Shown here: piece after piece, positions 23,827 through 31,336 of the stretch
How positions within the stretch are numbered: position 1 is the stretch's first letter
Layout: each line of letters begins with the position of its first letter
Assembly: GCF_052119705.1 (NCBI RefSeq)
Contig: NZ_JBGQOP010000020.1
Span: forward strand, 1 to 59,983
From: Oceanimonas sp052119705
Lineage (GTDB): Bacteria > Pseudomonadota > Gammaproteobacteria > Enterobacterales > Aeromonadaceae
Direction: 5' to 3'
Length of the DNA: 59,983 nt
The notes under the pieces: model-generated
Told to the model about the DNA's origin: nothing
Database searches by the model: none
The model's input: only the letters and a program-made list of their open reading frames with translations
Program-made: the position numbers and the translations under genes

Positions 23827-25709
23827 TAGTAAGCGCCAAGGTTAATGACGACGGAATGACGTTAGCCGGCATGCTGTTATCGACTGTGATAGCAGTGGCT
23901 GGTGACAAGGTGTGGGTGGAGAAGTTACTGGTGGGGTCTTCGTGGCGTTACTGGCTAGTGATGGCGCCCATGCTGGTTTTGCTGGCTGCCTGTGCGGGCT
24001 CGGCTGGACACGAAGGAGTGGCCTTAATTGAATCTGGTCGCTACGAAGATGGGCTGGCGATGCTGGAGAAAAGTGCCGCTGGTGCACCTCGGGACACGGG
24101 CTTGCAGCTCACGCTGGCTACCCAGCGAAAAAAAGTATTAACCACGTTATTAAGTCAGGCTGATATGGCGCTGCAGGAGCGAAACTTCAGCGCGGCGCGG
24201 CTGGGTTACCAACGAGTATTGAATCTTGACTCCTATAACGCTCGAGCCGAAGAAGGGCTACGCCAGTTGGATCAGATGCATTACATCGTCGATATGCTGC
24301 GCAACGGGCAAACGGCACTTAGGCGAGGTGATGTGAGTGGTGCCGAGCAGCAGGTGCGGGCTATTTTCGCGCTGGATCCTAAACATGAAGGTGCACAGCA
24401 ATTACAGCGCAATATTGAGACCATAAGAGCGCGCACCTATGCGCCTTATCCCCAGTTGCGATCACGTTTAAATCGCCCGGTTACGCTGGAGTTCAGAGAC
24501 GCTAATCTTAATGTGATTTTTGAGGTGCTGGCCAGTACGGCGGGCATGAATTTTATCTTTGATAAAGATATCAGACCGGATATCAAGGCCTCGATCTTTG
24601 TGCGTCAAGTGAGTATCGAAGATGCCGTTGCCCTGTTATTACAACAGAATCAGTTGCATCAGAAGGTGGTCAACGATAACACCATTCTTATTTACCCTGA
24701 CTCGCCACAAAAACTGAAAGATTACCAAGAACTGGTAATGCGCACTTTTTATCTGACCAGTACCGATGCTAACTCGGCACTCAATTTAATCAAGACCATG
24801 CTTAAAACTCGTGATGTTTTTATCGATGAGCGGCTCAACACACTGACCATGCGAGATTCGCAAGAGGCGGTGCGAATGGCCGAAATGCTGTTGCTAGCAC
24901 AAGATCAGGCAAGTCCTGAAGTGGTGCTGGAGCTGGAAGTGATGGAGATCTCCCAGCAGCGCATTCTGGATCTGGGGCTGCAATGGCCTAATACCTTTGG
25001 TGTACTCAATGCTGATGGCTCAGATATCAGGATTTTGGATCAGTTGCGCGGTATAGATGCGGGACGCATTAGTATCTCACCTTCTCCTGAGTTAAAGATT
25101 AATGCGCAGGATAAAGACGTGAACACCTTGGCCAGTCCGGTGATCCGTGTCACTAACAAAGAACAGGCCAAGATCCATATCGGTCAGCGCGTACCCATTG
25201 TCAGTGCCACCTCTACCCCCTCCACACAGGGCCCTGTCATCACCGAAAGTATCACCTATCTAGATGTGGGTCTGAAATTAGACGTGCAGCCGACTATTTA
25301 CCTTAACGATGAGGTGGGCATAAAAATATCTCTGGAAGTGAGTAATGCCACGCCGCTGCGGCCCACCAATTCAGGAACCATTCCGGTGCAGATAGACACG
25401 CGCAATGCGACCACTACTTTGCGACTACGCGATGGTGAAACTCAACTGCTGGCCGGTTTGATGCGCAATGATCATTCTTCCAGCGGTAATAAGGTGCCAG
25501 GTCTTGGCGATGTACCAGGTTTGGGGCGCCTGTTTGGCAGTAACCAAGATATCGTTGGCAAGTCTGAACTGGTGTTGTCGATTACGCCGCGCATCGTGCG
25601 TAACTTGCCATACCGCAGCCCTAGCGATATGGAGTTTGCGAGCGGTACCGAAAGCCATTTTCAGCTGCAGCCCGTGGTGGTACCGGCCTCTTTCAGTGAA
25701 ACAGAATAG
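23823..25709 (+). CDS. Outer-membrane lipoprotein secretin (GspD/MshL type)
   Basis: A 628-residue secretin. A lipobox LLAAC puts the lipidated Cys at residue 57, after an extended n-region. Residues 60-200 form TPR-like helices (ALIESGRYEDGLAMLEKSA). Then come an N0/STN segment (PVTLEFRDANLNVIFEVLA), an N1 domain (RTFYLTSTDANSALNLIKTML) and the beta-barrel secretin domain (about 385-600), with GQRVPIVSATST and the end motif VPGLGDVPGLGRLFGS. It forms the gated outer-membrane channel for the secreted oxidase or a pseudopilus. The N-terminal TPR fusion and self-lipidation resemble MshL/PilQ-type more than classic GspD. The ATG overlaps the preceding gene. Confidence 0.92.
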   Translation: MIVSAKVNDDGMTLAGMLLSTVIAVAGDKVWVEKLLVGSSWRYWLVMAPMLVLLAACAGSAGHEGVALIESGRYEDGLAMLEKSAAGAPRDTGLQLTLATQRKKVLTTLLSQADMALQERNFSAARLGYQRVLNLDSYNARAEEGLRQLDQMHYIVDMLRNGQTALRRGDVSGAEQQVRAIFALDPKHEGAQQLQRNIETIRARTYAPYPQLRSRLNRPVTLEFRDANLNVIFEVLASTAGMNFIFDKDIRPDIKASIFVRQVSIEDAVALLLQQNQLHQKVVNDNTILIYPDSPQKLKDYQELVMRTFYLTSTDANSALNLIKTMLKTRDVFIDERLNTLTMRDSQEAVRMAEMLLLAQDQASPEVVLELEVMEISQQRILDLGLQWPNTFGVLNADGSDIRILDQLRGIDAGRISISPSPELKINAQDKDVNTLASPVIRVTNKEQAKIHIGQRVPIVSATSTPSTQGPVITESITYLDVGLKLDVQPTIYLNDEVGIKISLEVSNATPLRPTNSGTIPVQIDTRNATTTLRLRDGETQLLAGLMRNDHSSSGNKVPGLGDVPGLGRLFGSNQDIVGKSELVLSITPRIVRNLPYRSPSDMEFASGTESHFQLQPVVVPASFSETE

Positions 25710-25735
25710 TGTTCGCCGGCATGTGAGGAGGCGTT

Positions 25736-26209
25736 ATGTCACAGGGAGAGAGGGGTTTTTCACTGATCGAAATGGTGATTACCATGGCACTGGTCGCTTT
25801 GATTGCCAGCATGGCGTTACCTATGACAGAAACTGTGATCCGTCGTGGCCACGAGCAGGAGTTGAGAACGGCTTTATATCAACTGCGTGATGCCATTGAT
25901 GCCTACAAGATGGCGGCAACTGCGGGGTATATCCAAACGGCGGCGAACGAAAGTGGTTATCCGCCTTCTCTGCAAATATTGGTTGAAGGCGTGCGCGATG
26001 TGCGGGATGTCAAAGGTGGGAAAATCTATTTTTTACGACGCATACCGCGAGATCCTTTTGCCGATCAGCAGCGAGCCGCGATCGAACACTGGGGGCTGCG
26101 TGCCTATGATAGCCCAGCAGAAGATCCCAGATCGGGAGAGGATGTGTTCGATGTTTATTCGTTGGCTCGAGGGCAAGGGCTCAATGGTGTTCCTTATCAG
26201 GCATGGTGA
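25736..26209 (+). CDS. GspG/GspH-like pseudopilin
   Basis: A 157-residue pseudopilin. A short leader ends in Gly, then FSLIEMVITMALVALIASMA with Glu at +5, the prepilin peptidase site. The body follows the GspG plan: YPPSLQILVEGV, FLRRIPRDPF and an acidic C-terminal part. GAGGAGG precedes the ATG. It is the first of three consecutive pilin-like genes behind the secretin. Confidence 0.88.
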   Translation: MSQGERGFSLIEMVITMALVALIASMALPMTETVIRRGHEQELRTALYQLRDAIDAYKMAATAGYIQTAANESGYPPSLQILVEGVRDVRDVKGGKIYFLRRIPRDPFADQQRAAIEHWGLRAYDSPAEDPRSGEDVFDVYSLARGQGLNGVPYQAW

Positions 26210-26212
26210 CTT

Positions 26213-26581
26213 ATGAAACGAAGCCGAGGTTTTACCCTAATCGAGCTGCTGGTGGTGATGGGCATTATCGCCATGCTGCTGACGGTGGCAGGGCCACGCT
26301 ATTTCACCAGTCTGGAAAAGGCGAAGGAAACGACGCTCCGTCAGAGCTTATCTGTGATGCGCGAGGCGCTGGATCAATATTATGGTGATACGGGCCGTTA
26401 TCCGGATTCTTTAGCGCAATTGGTCGAGCAGCGTTACCTGCGCAAGTTACCGCAGGATCCCATCATAGAGCGCAGTGATTTGTGGGTCATAGTCCCCCCG
26501 CCAGAAGGCGATGGGGTGTGGGATATTAAAAGTGGCGCCCCGGGCCAAGCTCGGGATGGAAGTCAGTATGCACAATGGTAA
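26213..26581 (+). CDS. GspG-like pseudopilin, short
   Basis: A 122-residue pseudopilin with leader MKRSRG, followed by FTLIELLVVMGIIAMLLTVA with Glu at +5. It has the GspG core (YYGDTGRYPDSLAQLVEQ, LRKLPQDPII) and ends SQYAQW. It starts 3 bp after the previous stop. Together with gspG at 5476 it makes three GspG-like subunits in this island, so some are probably minor pseudopilins. Confidence 0.88.
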   Translation: MKRSRGFTLIELLVVMGIIAMLLTVAGPRYFTSLEKAKETTLRQSLSVMREALDQYYGDTGRYPDSLAQLVEQRYLRKLPQDPIIERSDLWVIVPPPEGDGVWDIKSGAPGQARDGSQYAQW

Positions 26582-27050
26582 CGGCATCGGCGCACAACAA
26601 GGATTTACCTATATAGGGGTGCTATTTCTGGTGGTGTTAATGGGCTTGGCACTGGCGGGAACGGGGCAGCTCTGGTCACTGGGTAGTCAGCGCGCCAAGG
26701 AGCGGGAATTGCTCTGGGTGGGCACTCAGTATGCGCAGGCGTTACGTAGCTATTACCGTAGCTCGCCGGGTGTTGCTCTTTACCCACAACGGTTGGAAGA
26801 CTTGCTGGAGGATCCTCGATTTCCCCAAGTTTACCGCCACTTGCGTCGTCTCTATCCGGATCCCATGACCGGCAGCCACGACTGGGGATTGATTTTATCT
26901 GTCGATGGCCGTATTGCCGGCGTATATAGCCGCCTACAGAGCAAGCCGTTAATGCAGGCTCATTTTCCTGCTCAATGGAGTGAGTTTGAGGGGATGAGCA
27001 GCTATCGGGATTGGCAATTTGTAGCGGAAAAATCGTTTTTAACATATTGA
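26568..27050 (+). CDS. Pilin-like minor subunit lacking Glu5
   Basis: About 160 residues from ATG 26568 (GGAAG at 6 nt), overlapping the preceding gene by 14 bp; an in-frame ATG at 26556 is possible. A leader ending in Gly is followed by FTYIGVLFLVVLMGLALAG, a pilin-type hydrophobic helix with Gly, not Glu, at +5. Among type II systems the tip subunit GspK characteristically lacks Glu5, so this may be the tip pseudopilin, though it is much shorter than GspK. Its C-terminal half matches no domain I recognise. Confidence 0.72.
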   Translation: MHNGNGIGAQQGFTYIGVLFLVVLMGLALAGTGQLWSLGSQRAKERELLWVGTQYAQALRSYYRSSPGVALYPQRLEDLLEDPRFPQVYRHLRRLYPDPMTGSHDWGLILSVDGRIAGVYSRLQSKPLMQAHFPAQWSEFEGMSSYRDWQFVAEKSFLTY

Positions 27051-27104
27051 AATACCGCCACGCGGTTGTGCAATGGAATGTCAATTGAGGATGAGGGAAG
27101 CGAG

Positions 27105-27599
27105 ATGAGACATCAGGCGTACAGCAATTCAGAGGCTTTCGGCGAACAGGGGGGGGCCATCGACATTGGGGCCGAGTGCAGGGATAAAGAAAAATGCGTC
27201 AGACAAAAAGGAAGCCGAACGCTGCTTATGGGCGTCATGCTGTTATTACTGTCGAGTGCGGTTAGCGCGAACGAAGACGAGATGATGGGCTTTGTCGTCG
27301 ATAACAGTATTTCTCGCGTCGGGCATGAATTTTATCGTTATTTTACTGAGCGTTTACGGGATACGAGCCAGATGGACTTCAATCTGGTGGTGCGCGAGCG
27401 ACCTTCGGCACGTTGGGGAAGCTTGGTGTGGGTTGAGTATGAAGGGCGCACGCTTTATCGTAATTTTCTTGCCCCTAATACGGCAGAGTTGCAGGCGGTT
27501 GCCCATTTAGCTGCGGATCAAGTACGTGAAGAAGTGGCGCGGCAGAAGCTGGAAAATCTGTTTCAGGATACATTCGATTTAGAGAGGGATGAATTATGA
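27105..27599 (+). CDS. csgE: Curli export adaptor CsgE
   Basis: About 164 residues from ATG 27105, which has GAGGGAAG upstream; an in-frame ATG at 27066 lacks a ribosome site. After a hydrophobic export segment (LLMGVMLLLLSSAVSA) the mature part has the CsgE pattern: VDNSISRVGHEFYRYFTE, NLVVRERPSARWGSLVWVEYEG and LYRNFLAP. CsgE caps the CsgG channel on the periplasmic side and targets curlins to it. The region before the export segment is unusually long (about 40 residues). It lies 54 bp behind the pilin-like gene on the same strand, apparently as part of the secretion operon. Confidence 0.92.
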   Translation: MRHQAYSNSEAFGEQGGAIDIGAECRDKEKCVRQKGSRTLLMGVMLLLLSSAVSANEDEMMGFVVDNSISRVGHEFYRYFTERLRDTSQMDFNLVVRERPSARWGSLVWVEYEGRTLYRNFLAPNTAELQAVAHLAADQVREEVARQKLENLFQDTFDLERDEL

Positions 27600-28009
27600 A
27601 GACCAGAATGACGTCTACTCCGGTTTGTCTGTGGCTGGTTGCCAGTTGCTTTACTGTCACCCTACAGGCCAGCGAATTGGTTTACACCCCCATAAATCCG
27701 ACCTTTGGCGGTAATCCATTAAACGGTTCTTTTTTACTGGGTAATGCTCAAGCCCAAAATAAGTACAAAGATCCCGAATTAGAAGACAGACTGAAAAATA
27801 ATACGCCGACGGCGCTGGAGCGCTTCACCTCTCAGTTGGAGTCCCGTTTGTTGTCGCAGTTATTAACCAATATTCAGAATGGCGAAACCGGCAGCCTGAC
27901 CACGGATGCGTTTATTATCAACCTCCAGGATAATGACGGTGTCTTGACCATTGTCATTACCGACAGGTTAACCGGCGAAGTGTCGGAAATTATCGTTGAC
28001 AATTTTTAA
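27596..28009 (+). CDS. csgF: Curli assembly factor CsgF
   Basis: A 137-residue exported protein with a signal peptide (LWLVASCFTVTLQA) and the conserved mature start ELVYTPINPTFGGNPLNG that inserts into the CsgG pore, then the C-terminal domain (FIINLQDNDGVLTIVITDRLTGE). CsgF sits at the cell surface and couples CsgG to the CsgB nucleator. The ATG overlaps the csgE stop (ATGA). Confidence 0.96.
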   Translation: MKTRMTSTPVCLWLVASCFTVTLQASELVYTPINPTFGGNPLNGSFLLGNAQAQNKYKDPELEDRLKNNTPTALERFTSQLESRLLSQLLTNIQNGETGSLTTDAFIINLQDNDGVLTIVITDRLTGEVSEIIVDNF

Positions 28010-28049
28010 GTCTACAGACTGTTCAAGACCCCACAAGGATGTCGAGCCC

Positions 28050-28904
28050 ATGAACAAATTAATTATGCTGACACTCGTATCAGTGGCGTTATCCGGATGT
28101 GCATTGCGTGAGACTATGCCCGCTGAAATAGAGCCGGAAATGCCGACACTGACGCCCAGAGCGTCGACCTATTATGATTTATTGGCACTCCCTAAACCTA
28201 AGGGGCGATTAGTCGCCGCTGTTTATGGTTTTCGTGATCAGACCGGCCAGTATAAACCCACTCCGGCCAGTTCTTTTTCGACCAGTGTGACTCAGGGGGC
28301 AGCCAGTATGCTCATGGATGCGCTACACGCCAGTGGCTGGTTTCACGTGCTGGAGCGAGAGGGATTGCAGAACGTGCTGACTGAACGCAAAATTATCCGC
28401 GCTTCGCAAAGTAAACCCAATACGCCGGTGAATATTTTAGATGACTTGCCCCCCTTACAAGCCGCTAATTTACTGCTGGAAGGCGGTATTATTGCCTACG
28501 ACACCAACGTGCGCAGTGGTGGAGAGGGCGCGGCCTATCTGGGTATTAGCCTCTCTCATGAATATCGAGTCGATCAGGTGACGGTTAATTTACGGGCGGT
28601 CGATGTGCGCAGTGGTCGGGTGCTGGCCAATGTGATGACCAGTAAAACCATATATTCGGTCGGTCGCCAAGCCGGCGTGTTTAAATTTATCGAGTTTAAA
28701 GAACTACTGGAAGCCGAAGTAGGTTACACCACCAATGAGCCGGCGCAACTCTGTGTGTTGTCGGCGATTGAAGCGGCAGTGGCTCATCTGGTGGCTCAGG
28801 GGATAGAGCAACGATTGTGGCAAGTAGGTGATACAAGTAACTTTGATCAGTCATCGTTACCCAAATACCTAAGCGAGATGCCAAAGAGTCCCGCAAGTAT
28901 CTAA
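28050..28904 (+). CDS. csgG: Curli secretion channel CsgG
   Basis: A 284-residue lipoprotein with lipobox LSGC soon after ATG 28050 (AAGGA upstream); an ATG at 27996 inside csgF is unlikely. It has the family core: GRLVAAVYGFRDQTGQYKP, FHVLEREGLQNVLTERKIIR, LLLEGGIIAYDTNVRSGG and EVGYTTNEPAQLCVLSAIEA. It forms the nonameric outer-membrane pore for curlins. It is the last plus-strand gene of the operon and converges with the curlin genes. Confidence 0.97.
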   Translation: MNKLIMLTLVSVALSGCALRETMPAEIEPEMPTLTPRASTYYDLLALPKPKGRLVAAVYGFRDQTGQYKPTPASSFSTSVTQGAASMLMDALHASGWFHVLEREGLQNVLTERKIIRASQSKPNTPVNILDDLPPLQAANLLLEGGIIAYDTNVRSGGEGAAYLGISLSHEYRVDQVTVNLRAVDVRSGRVLANVMTSKTIYSVGRQAGVFKFIEFKELLEAEVGYTTNEPAQLCVLSAIEAAVAHLVAQGIEQRLWQVGDTSNFDQSSLPKYLSEMPKSPASI

Positions 28905-28928
28905 TAGCATTATTTTATCGAGATAATG

Positions 28929-28963
28929 GCCAAGCTAGCAGTAGAGAGAAACTGCGGCTTGGC
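28929..28963. terminator. Hairpin between convergent csgG and the CsgC/CsgH-like gene
   Basis: GCCAAGC and GGCTTGGC arms enclose an inner GCAGT/ACTGC stem. A T-run is weak on both strands, so it may serve both directions only partly. Confidence 0.5.
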
Positions 28964-29302
28964 TTACTTCCATTCGATGATACGAACTTCAGGTGTCTGC
29001 TCTACCTCATCCAGCCACCACTGCAGGCTAGTTTCAATTTTGCTCGGCGTCGGTGCCACTATCTGATTGTTAACGGGACATGTCGGCTCGGTTAGAGCCG
29101 TTAGTTGACCGCTTTGTCTGGTGCGGCTTTGCCCAGCAGGGCTGTATGACTGCAGCTCTAGGTCGAAACGCACCTGCTGACCTGTGCCTTCAAAACATAA
29201 GCTGACTTGCGCTTGATTGGGGCCAAGCCGCTGGATATATAATTGGGGGCTGGGTGGCTCGCTGCCAGTCAAGAGGGCGGTGGAGAGCAAGATGGCTAAC
29301 AT
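28964..29302 (-). CDS. CsgC/CsgH-like curli chaperone
   Basis: A small exported protein of 112 residues from ATG 29302, which has a strong GGAGGT upstream; an ATG at 29332 lies in the terminator. It has a signal peptide (LAILLSTALLTGS) and an Ig-like beta sandwich with two Cys (SLCFEG, PTCPVNN). CsgC/CsgH proteins stop curlin aggregation in the periplasm. Sequence identity within this family is low; the fit of size, cysteines and place after csgA carries the call. Confidence 0.7.
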   Translation of the reverse strand: MLAILLSTALLTGSEPPSPQLYIQRLGPNQAQVSLCFEGTGQQVRFDLELQSYSPAGQSRTRQSGQLTALTEPTCPVNNQIVAPTPSKIETSLQWWLDEVEQTPEVRIIEWK

Positions 29303-29331
29303 GGTTTTTACCTCCGGTAATAAACTCTGCA

Positions 29332-29361
29332 TAAAAAATAACGCCGCCCTTTGGGCGGCGC
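29332..29361 (-). terminator. Rho-independent terminator/attenuator after the CsgA-like gene
   Basis: On the minus strand GCGCCGCCC-AAA-GGGCGGCG is followed by TTATTTTTTAT. It stands between the large curlin and the chaperone, so it should make curlin mRNA far more abundant than chaperone mRNA. Confidence 0.85.
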
Positions 29362-29376
29362 TAATTAAATCTTTGC

Positions 29377-30699
29377 TTAGTTTTGGTTGCTGGTTGCCAC
29401 GTTACCGCTGCCGTATTGGGTAATATAGGCGGTTTGGCTGTAGCCAGACTGGGTGATATAGGCTTGGTTGCCGGAGCCGCCCTGAACGGTGGATGCGTAG
29501 TTGTCACTGTTAGATTGAGTGATCTGGGATAGATTATTATCGCCATATTGCTGTTCAACCCAAGCGATATTACCGCTACCCGATTGAGCCAGATCGACGC
29601 TATTATCGGTGCCGACGCTGTAACCCGATGCAAGGTTTCCGCCATCTTCTTGCTTGGCAGTCAGCGTGTTGCCTGTGCCATTCTGGTTGAAATACAGCTC
29701 GTTATAACTGCCGGTTTGGCTGAGATTAATTTTGTTATTCACCCCGTTTTGATTCAGGCTGGCAGTCTGGTTATTACCAAACTGGCCTCCCTCCTTGGCA
29801 TCATACTCGGTACCAGCATAAAGCTCATTACCCGTGCCGTTCGAGGTAATGGTCAGGTTATGGCTCACCCCCTCTTGTTGAATAGCACTGAAGTTAAGAC
29901 TGCCGTTTTGACTGACGTAAGCATTCATTCCAGCCGCATCGTATTGTTCAACCAGTGCGGCGTTGCTATCGCCACTTTGCCAGACGGTGGCTAGGTTGTT
30001 CTCGCCGCTAATTTGGTCGACGATGGCTTCGTTATACATGCCGGCTTGGTTGATATAGGAGGCACTGTTCAGCTGCTCCCACTGCCAGGTTTCAGCGTAG
30101 TTGCCGGCACCTGACTGCAATACATTGGCGCTGTTATCTACGCCGTCGAATTGTTCAACATAGGCATCGTTCAATTCGCCAGCTTGTTGCACATTGATGC
30201 TGCTATTTTCGAAAACTTGGTATGTCGCCGCCCGGTTTTCATCACCACTTTGATATATGTAAGCCTTGCTGTTATCGGTCGTCTCCTGATAAATGGAGGT
30301 GTCGTTCTTATTGCCATATTGCTCAGTGGTGGCATAACTGTTCACCTGAGCCTCTTGCCAGTTCCGAGACTTATTACCGTTACCACCCTGAGCCTGATAA
30401 GACGAGCCCGTATCGCTGGCGCTCTGTATACTAAGAGCGTCGTTTAGCGCTCCTGACTGATTTTGCGATGAGCTGCTGCTCATGTCGTCTTGTTGTTCGA
30501 CACTCGCATAGTTAATGGTGCCGCTTTGCACCTGATTCGCACTACTGAGACTGGCCATGCTCTGATTGACATTGGCGATGTTGCCATCACCATATTGGTT
30601 TTGGTTGGATGTGCTGTCGTCGGCGAGCACTTGCACGCTAAGCAGCGTCATTATGGCAGCCGCGACAGGGGTGATCTTAAGTTGGCTTATCTTCAACAT
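29377..30699 (-). CDS. Large CsgA-like major curlin
   Basis: About 440 residues from ATG 30699 (GGAGGT upstream), with a signal peptide (AAAIMTLLSVQVLA). The whole mature part is curlin-type repeats of 22-23 residues: Gln-x-Gly-x-x-Asn-x-Ala with a following Gln, for example QSGAGNYAETWQ, QNGSLNFSAIQQ and ITQYGSGNVATSNQN at the end. By eye about 18-20 repeats are present; E. coli CsgA has five in 151 residues. It should form amyloid fibres at the surface via CsgG. It lies 54 bp behind the CsgB-like gene. Some repeats near the middle have Asp/Glu-rich loops (QLDAAG, EYDAKEGGQ types), which could bind metals; that is inference. Confidence 0.88.
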   Translation of the reverse strand: MLKISQLKITPVAAAIMTLLSVQVLADDSTSNQNQYGDGNIANVNQSMASLSSANQVQSGTINYASVEQQDDMSSSSSQNQSGALNDALSIQSASDTGSSYQAQGGNGNKSRNWQEAQVNSYATTEQYGNKNDTSIYQETTDNSKAYIYQSGDENRAATYQVFENSSINVQQAGELNDAYVEQFDGVDNSANVLQSGAGNYAETWQWEQLNSASYINQAGMYNEAIVDQISGENNLATVWQSGDSNAALVEQYDAAGMNAYVSQNGSLNFSAIQQEGVSHNLTITSNGTGNELYAGTEYDAKEGGQFGNNQTASLNQNGVNNKINLSQTGSYNELYFNQNGTGNTLTAKQEDGGNLASGYSVGTDNSVDLAQSGSGNIAWVEQQYGDNNLSQITQSNSDNYASTVQGGSGNQAYITQSGYSQTAYITQYGSGNVATSNQN

Positions 30700-30753
30700 G
30701 GTATTACCTCCAAAGAATATTTTCGCGCCCATCACAAATGAACGCAGTGACTA

Positions 30754-31251
30754 CTACTGGTACTGGTGAACCTGTATATGCTGGTTATTGCCGTATTGGG
30801 TGATACTGCTGCGCAGTCCCACTCCAAACTGTTCGATACGGGCGCCGTTGTTGATACCCGCTTGTATTATCACTGCTTGGTTATCTGAACCCGCTTGTGA
30901 AATTAGGGCTGAATTGCCATACCCAGACTGATCGATGATTGCCATGTGGTTCCCTCCTTGTTGCAAGATATAGGCTTCCTGATCAGTGCCTACCTGAACT
31001 ATGCTCCCCAGCAGAGATTGGCCCGACTGGTTTAGCTGCGCTAAATTATTTTGACCAACTTGGTGTATTGCCAGCTGTGCCGTGGTCGTGTCGTTGAACT
31101 CGAACTCTGCTGGCGTGAGTAAGTGGGGCTGTGCAGCCAAATCAAAATTGTCCATCAAATCAGCCGCCTGCGACTGAACGCTGCCCAAGCAGAGCCAAAG
31201 AGCAAGCGCAATCTTGGTGTAGTAATGCAGCCAATTTGACAGTCGTAGCAT
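30754..31251 (-). CDS. CsgB-like curli nucleator
   Basis: A 165-residue exported protein starting at ATG 31251 (AGGAGCTGAC upstream), with signal peptide (ALALWLCLGSVQSQA) and about five curlin repeats, for example QVGQNNLAQLNQSG, QQGGNHMAIIDQSG and QAGSDNQAVIIQAG. The last repeat ends QHIQVHQYQ and departs from the pattern, as in CsgB, whose C-terminus anchors it to the cell. Size and position before the larger curlin make it the nucleator rather than a second fibre subunit. Confidence 0.88.
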   Translation of the reverse strand: MLRLSNWLHYYTKIALALWLCLGSVQSQAADLMDNFDLAAQPHLLTPAEFEFNDTTTAQLAIHQVGQNNLAQLNQSGQSLLGSIVQVGTDQEAYILQQGGNHMAIIDQSGYGNSALISQAGSDNQAVIIQAGINNGARIEQFGVGLRSSITQYGNNQHIQVHQYQ

Positions 31252-31281
31252 GATGTCAGCTCCTTCTGATTTTTCTTCCTA

Positions 31282-31332
31282 ACTACTTTCCTAGTAGTAA
31301 GACCTGCCTCTGCTACCTTGCAAAGGCAGGGT
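31282..31332 (-). promoter_or_regulatory. Two hairpins in the leader before the CsgB-like gene
   Basis: CCTGCCT/AGGCAGG arms (31303-31309, 31324-31330) and ACTAC/GTAGT arms (31283-31298) lie in the 85-bp gap. No T-run follows either on the minus strand, so attenuation or RNA processing is more likely than full termination. Confidence 0.4.
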
Positions 31333-31336
31333 AAAA

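Noticed and set aside
19688..27050. The locus as an MSHA-type pilus operon
   Set aside because: ATPase and PilM/N/O/P-like parts fit, but no major pilin MshA, MshC/D/O or large MshQ-like adhesin is present, pseudopilins are GspG-like, and the oxidase and curli context points to secretion.
29377..30699. CRISPR-like or satellite repeat array
   Set aside because: The periodic DNA is a coding sequence of 22-23 residue curlin repeats with divergent units, a signal peptide and a ribosome site; there are no uniform repeats with unique spacers.
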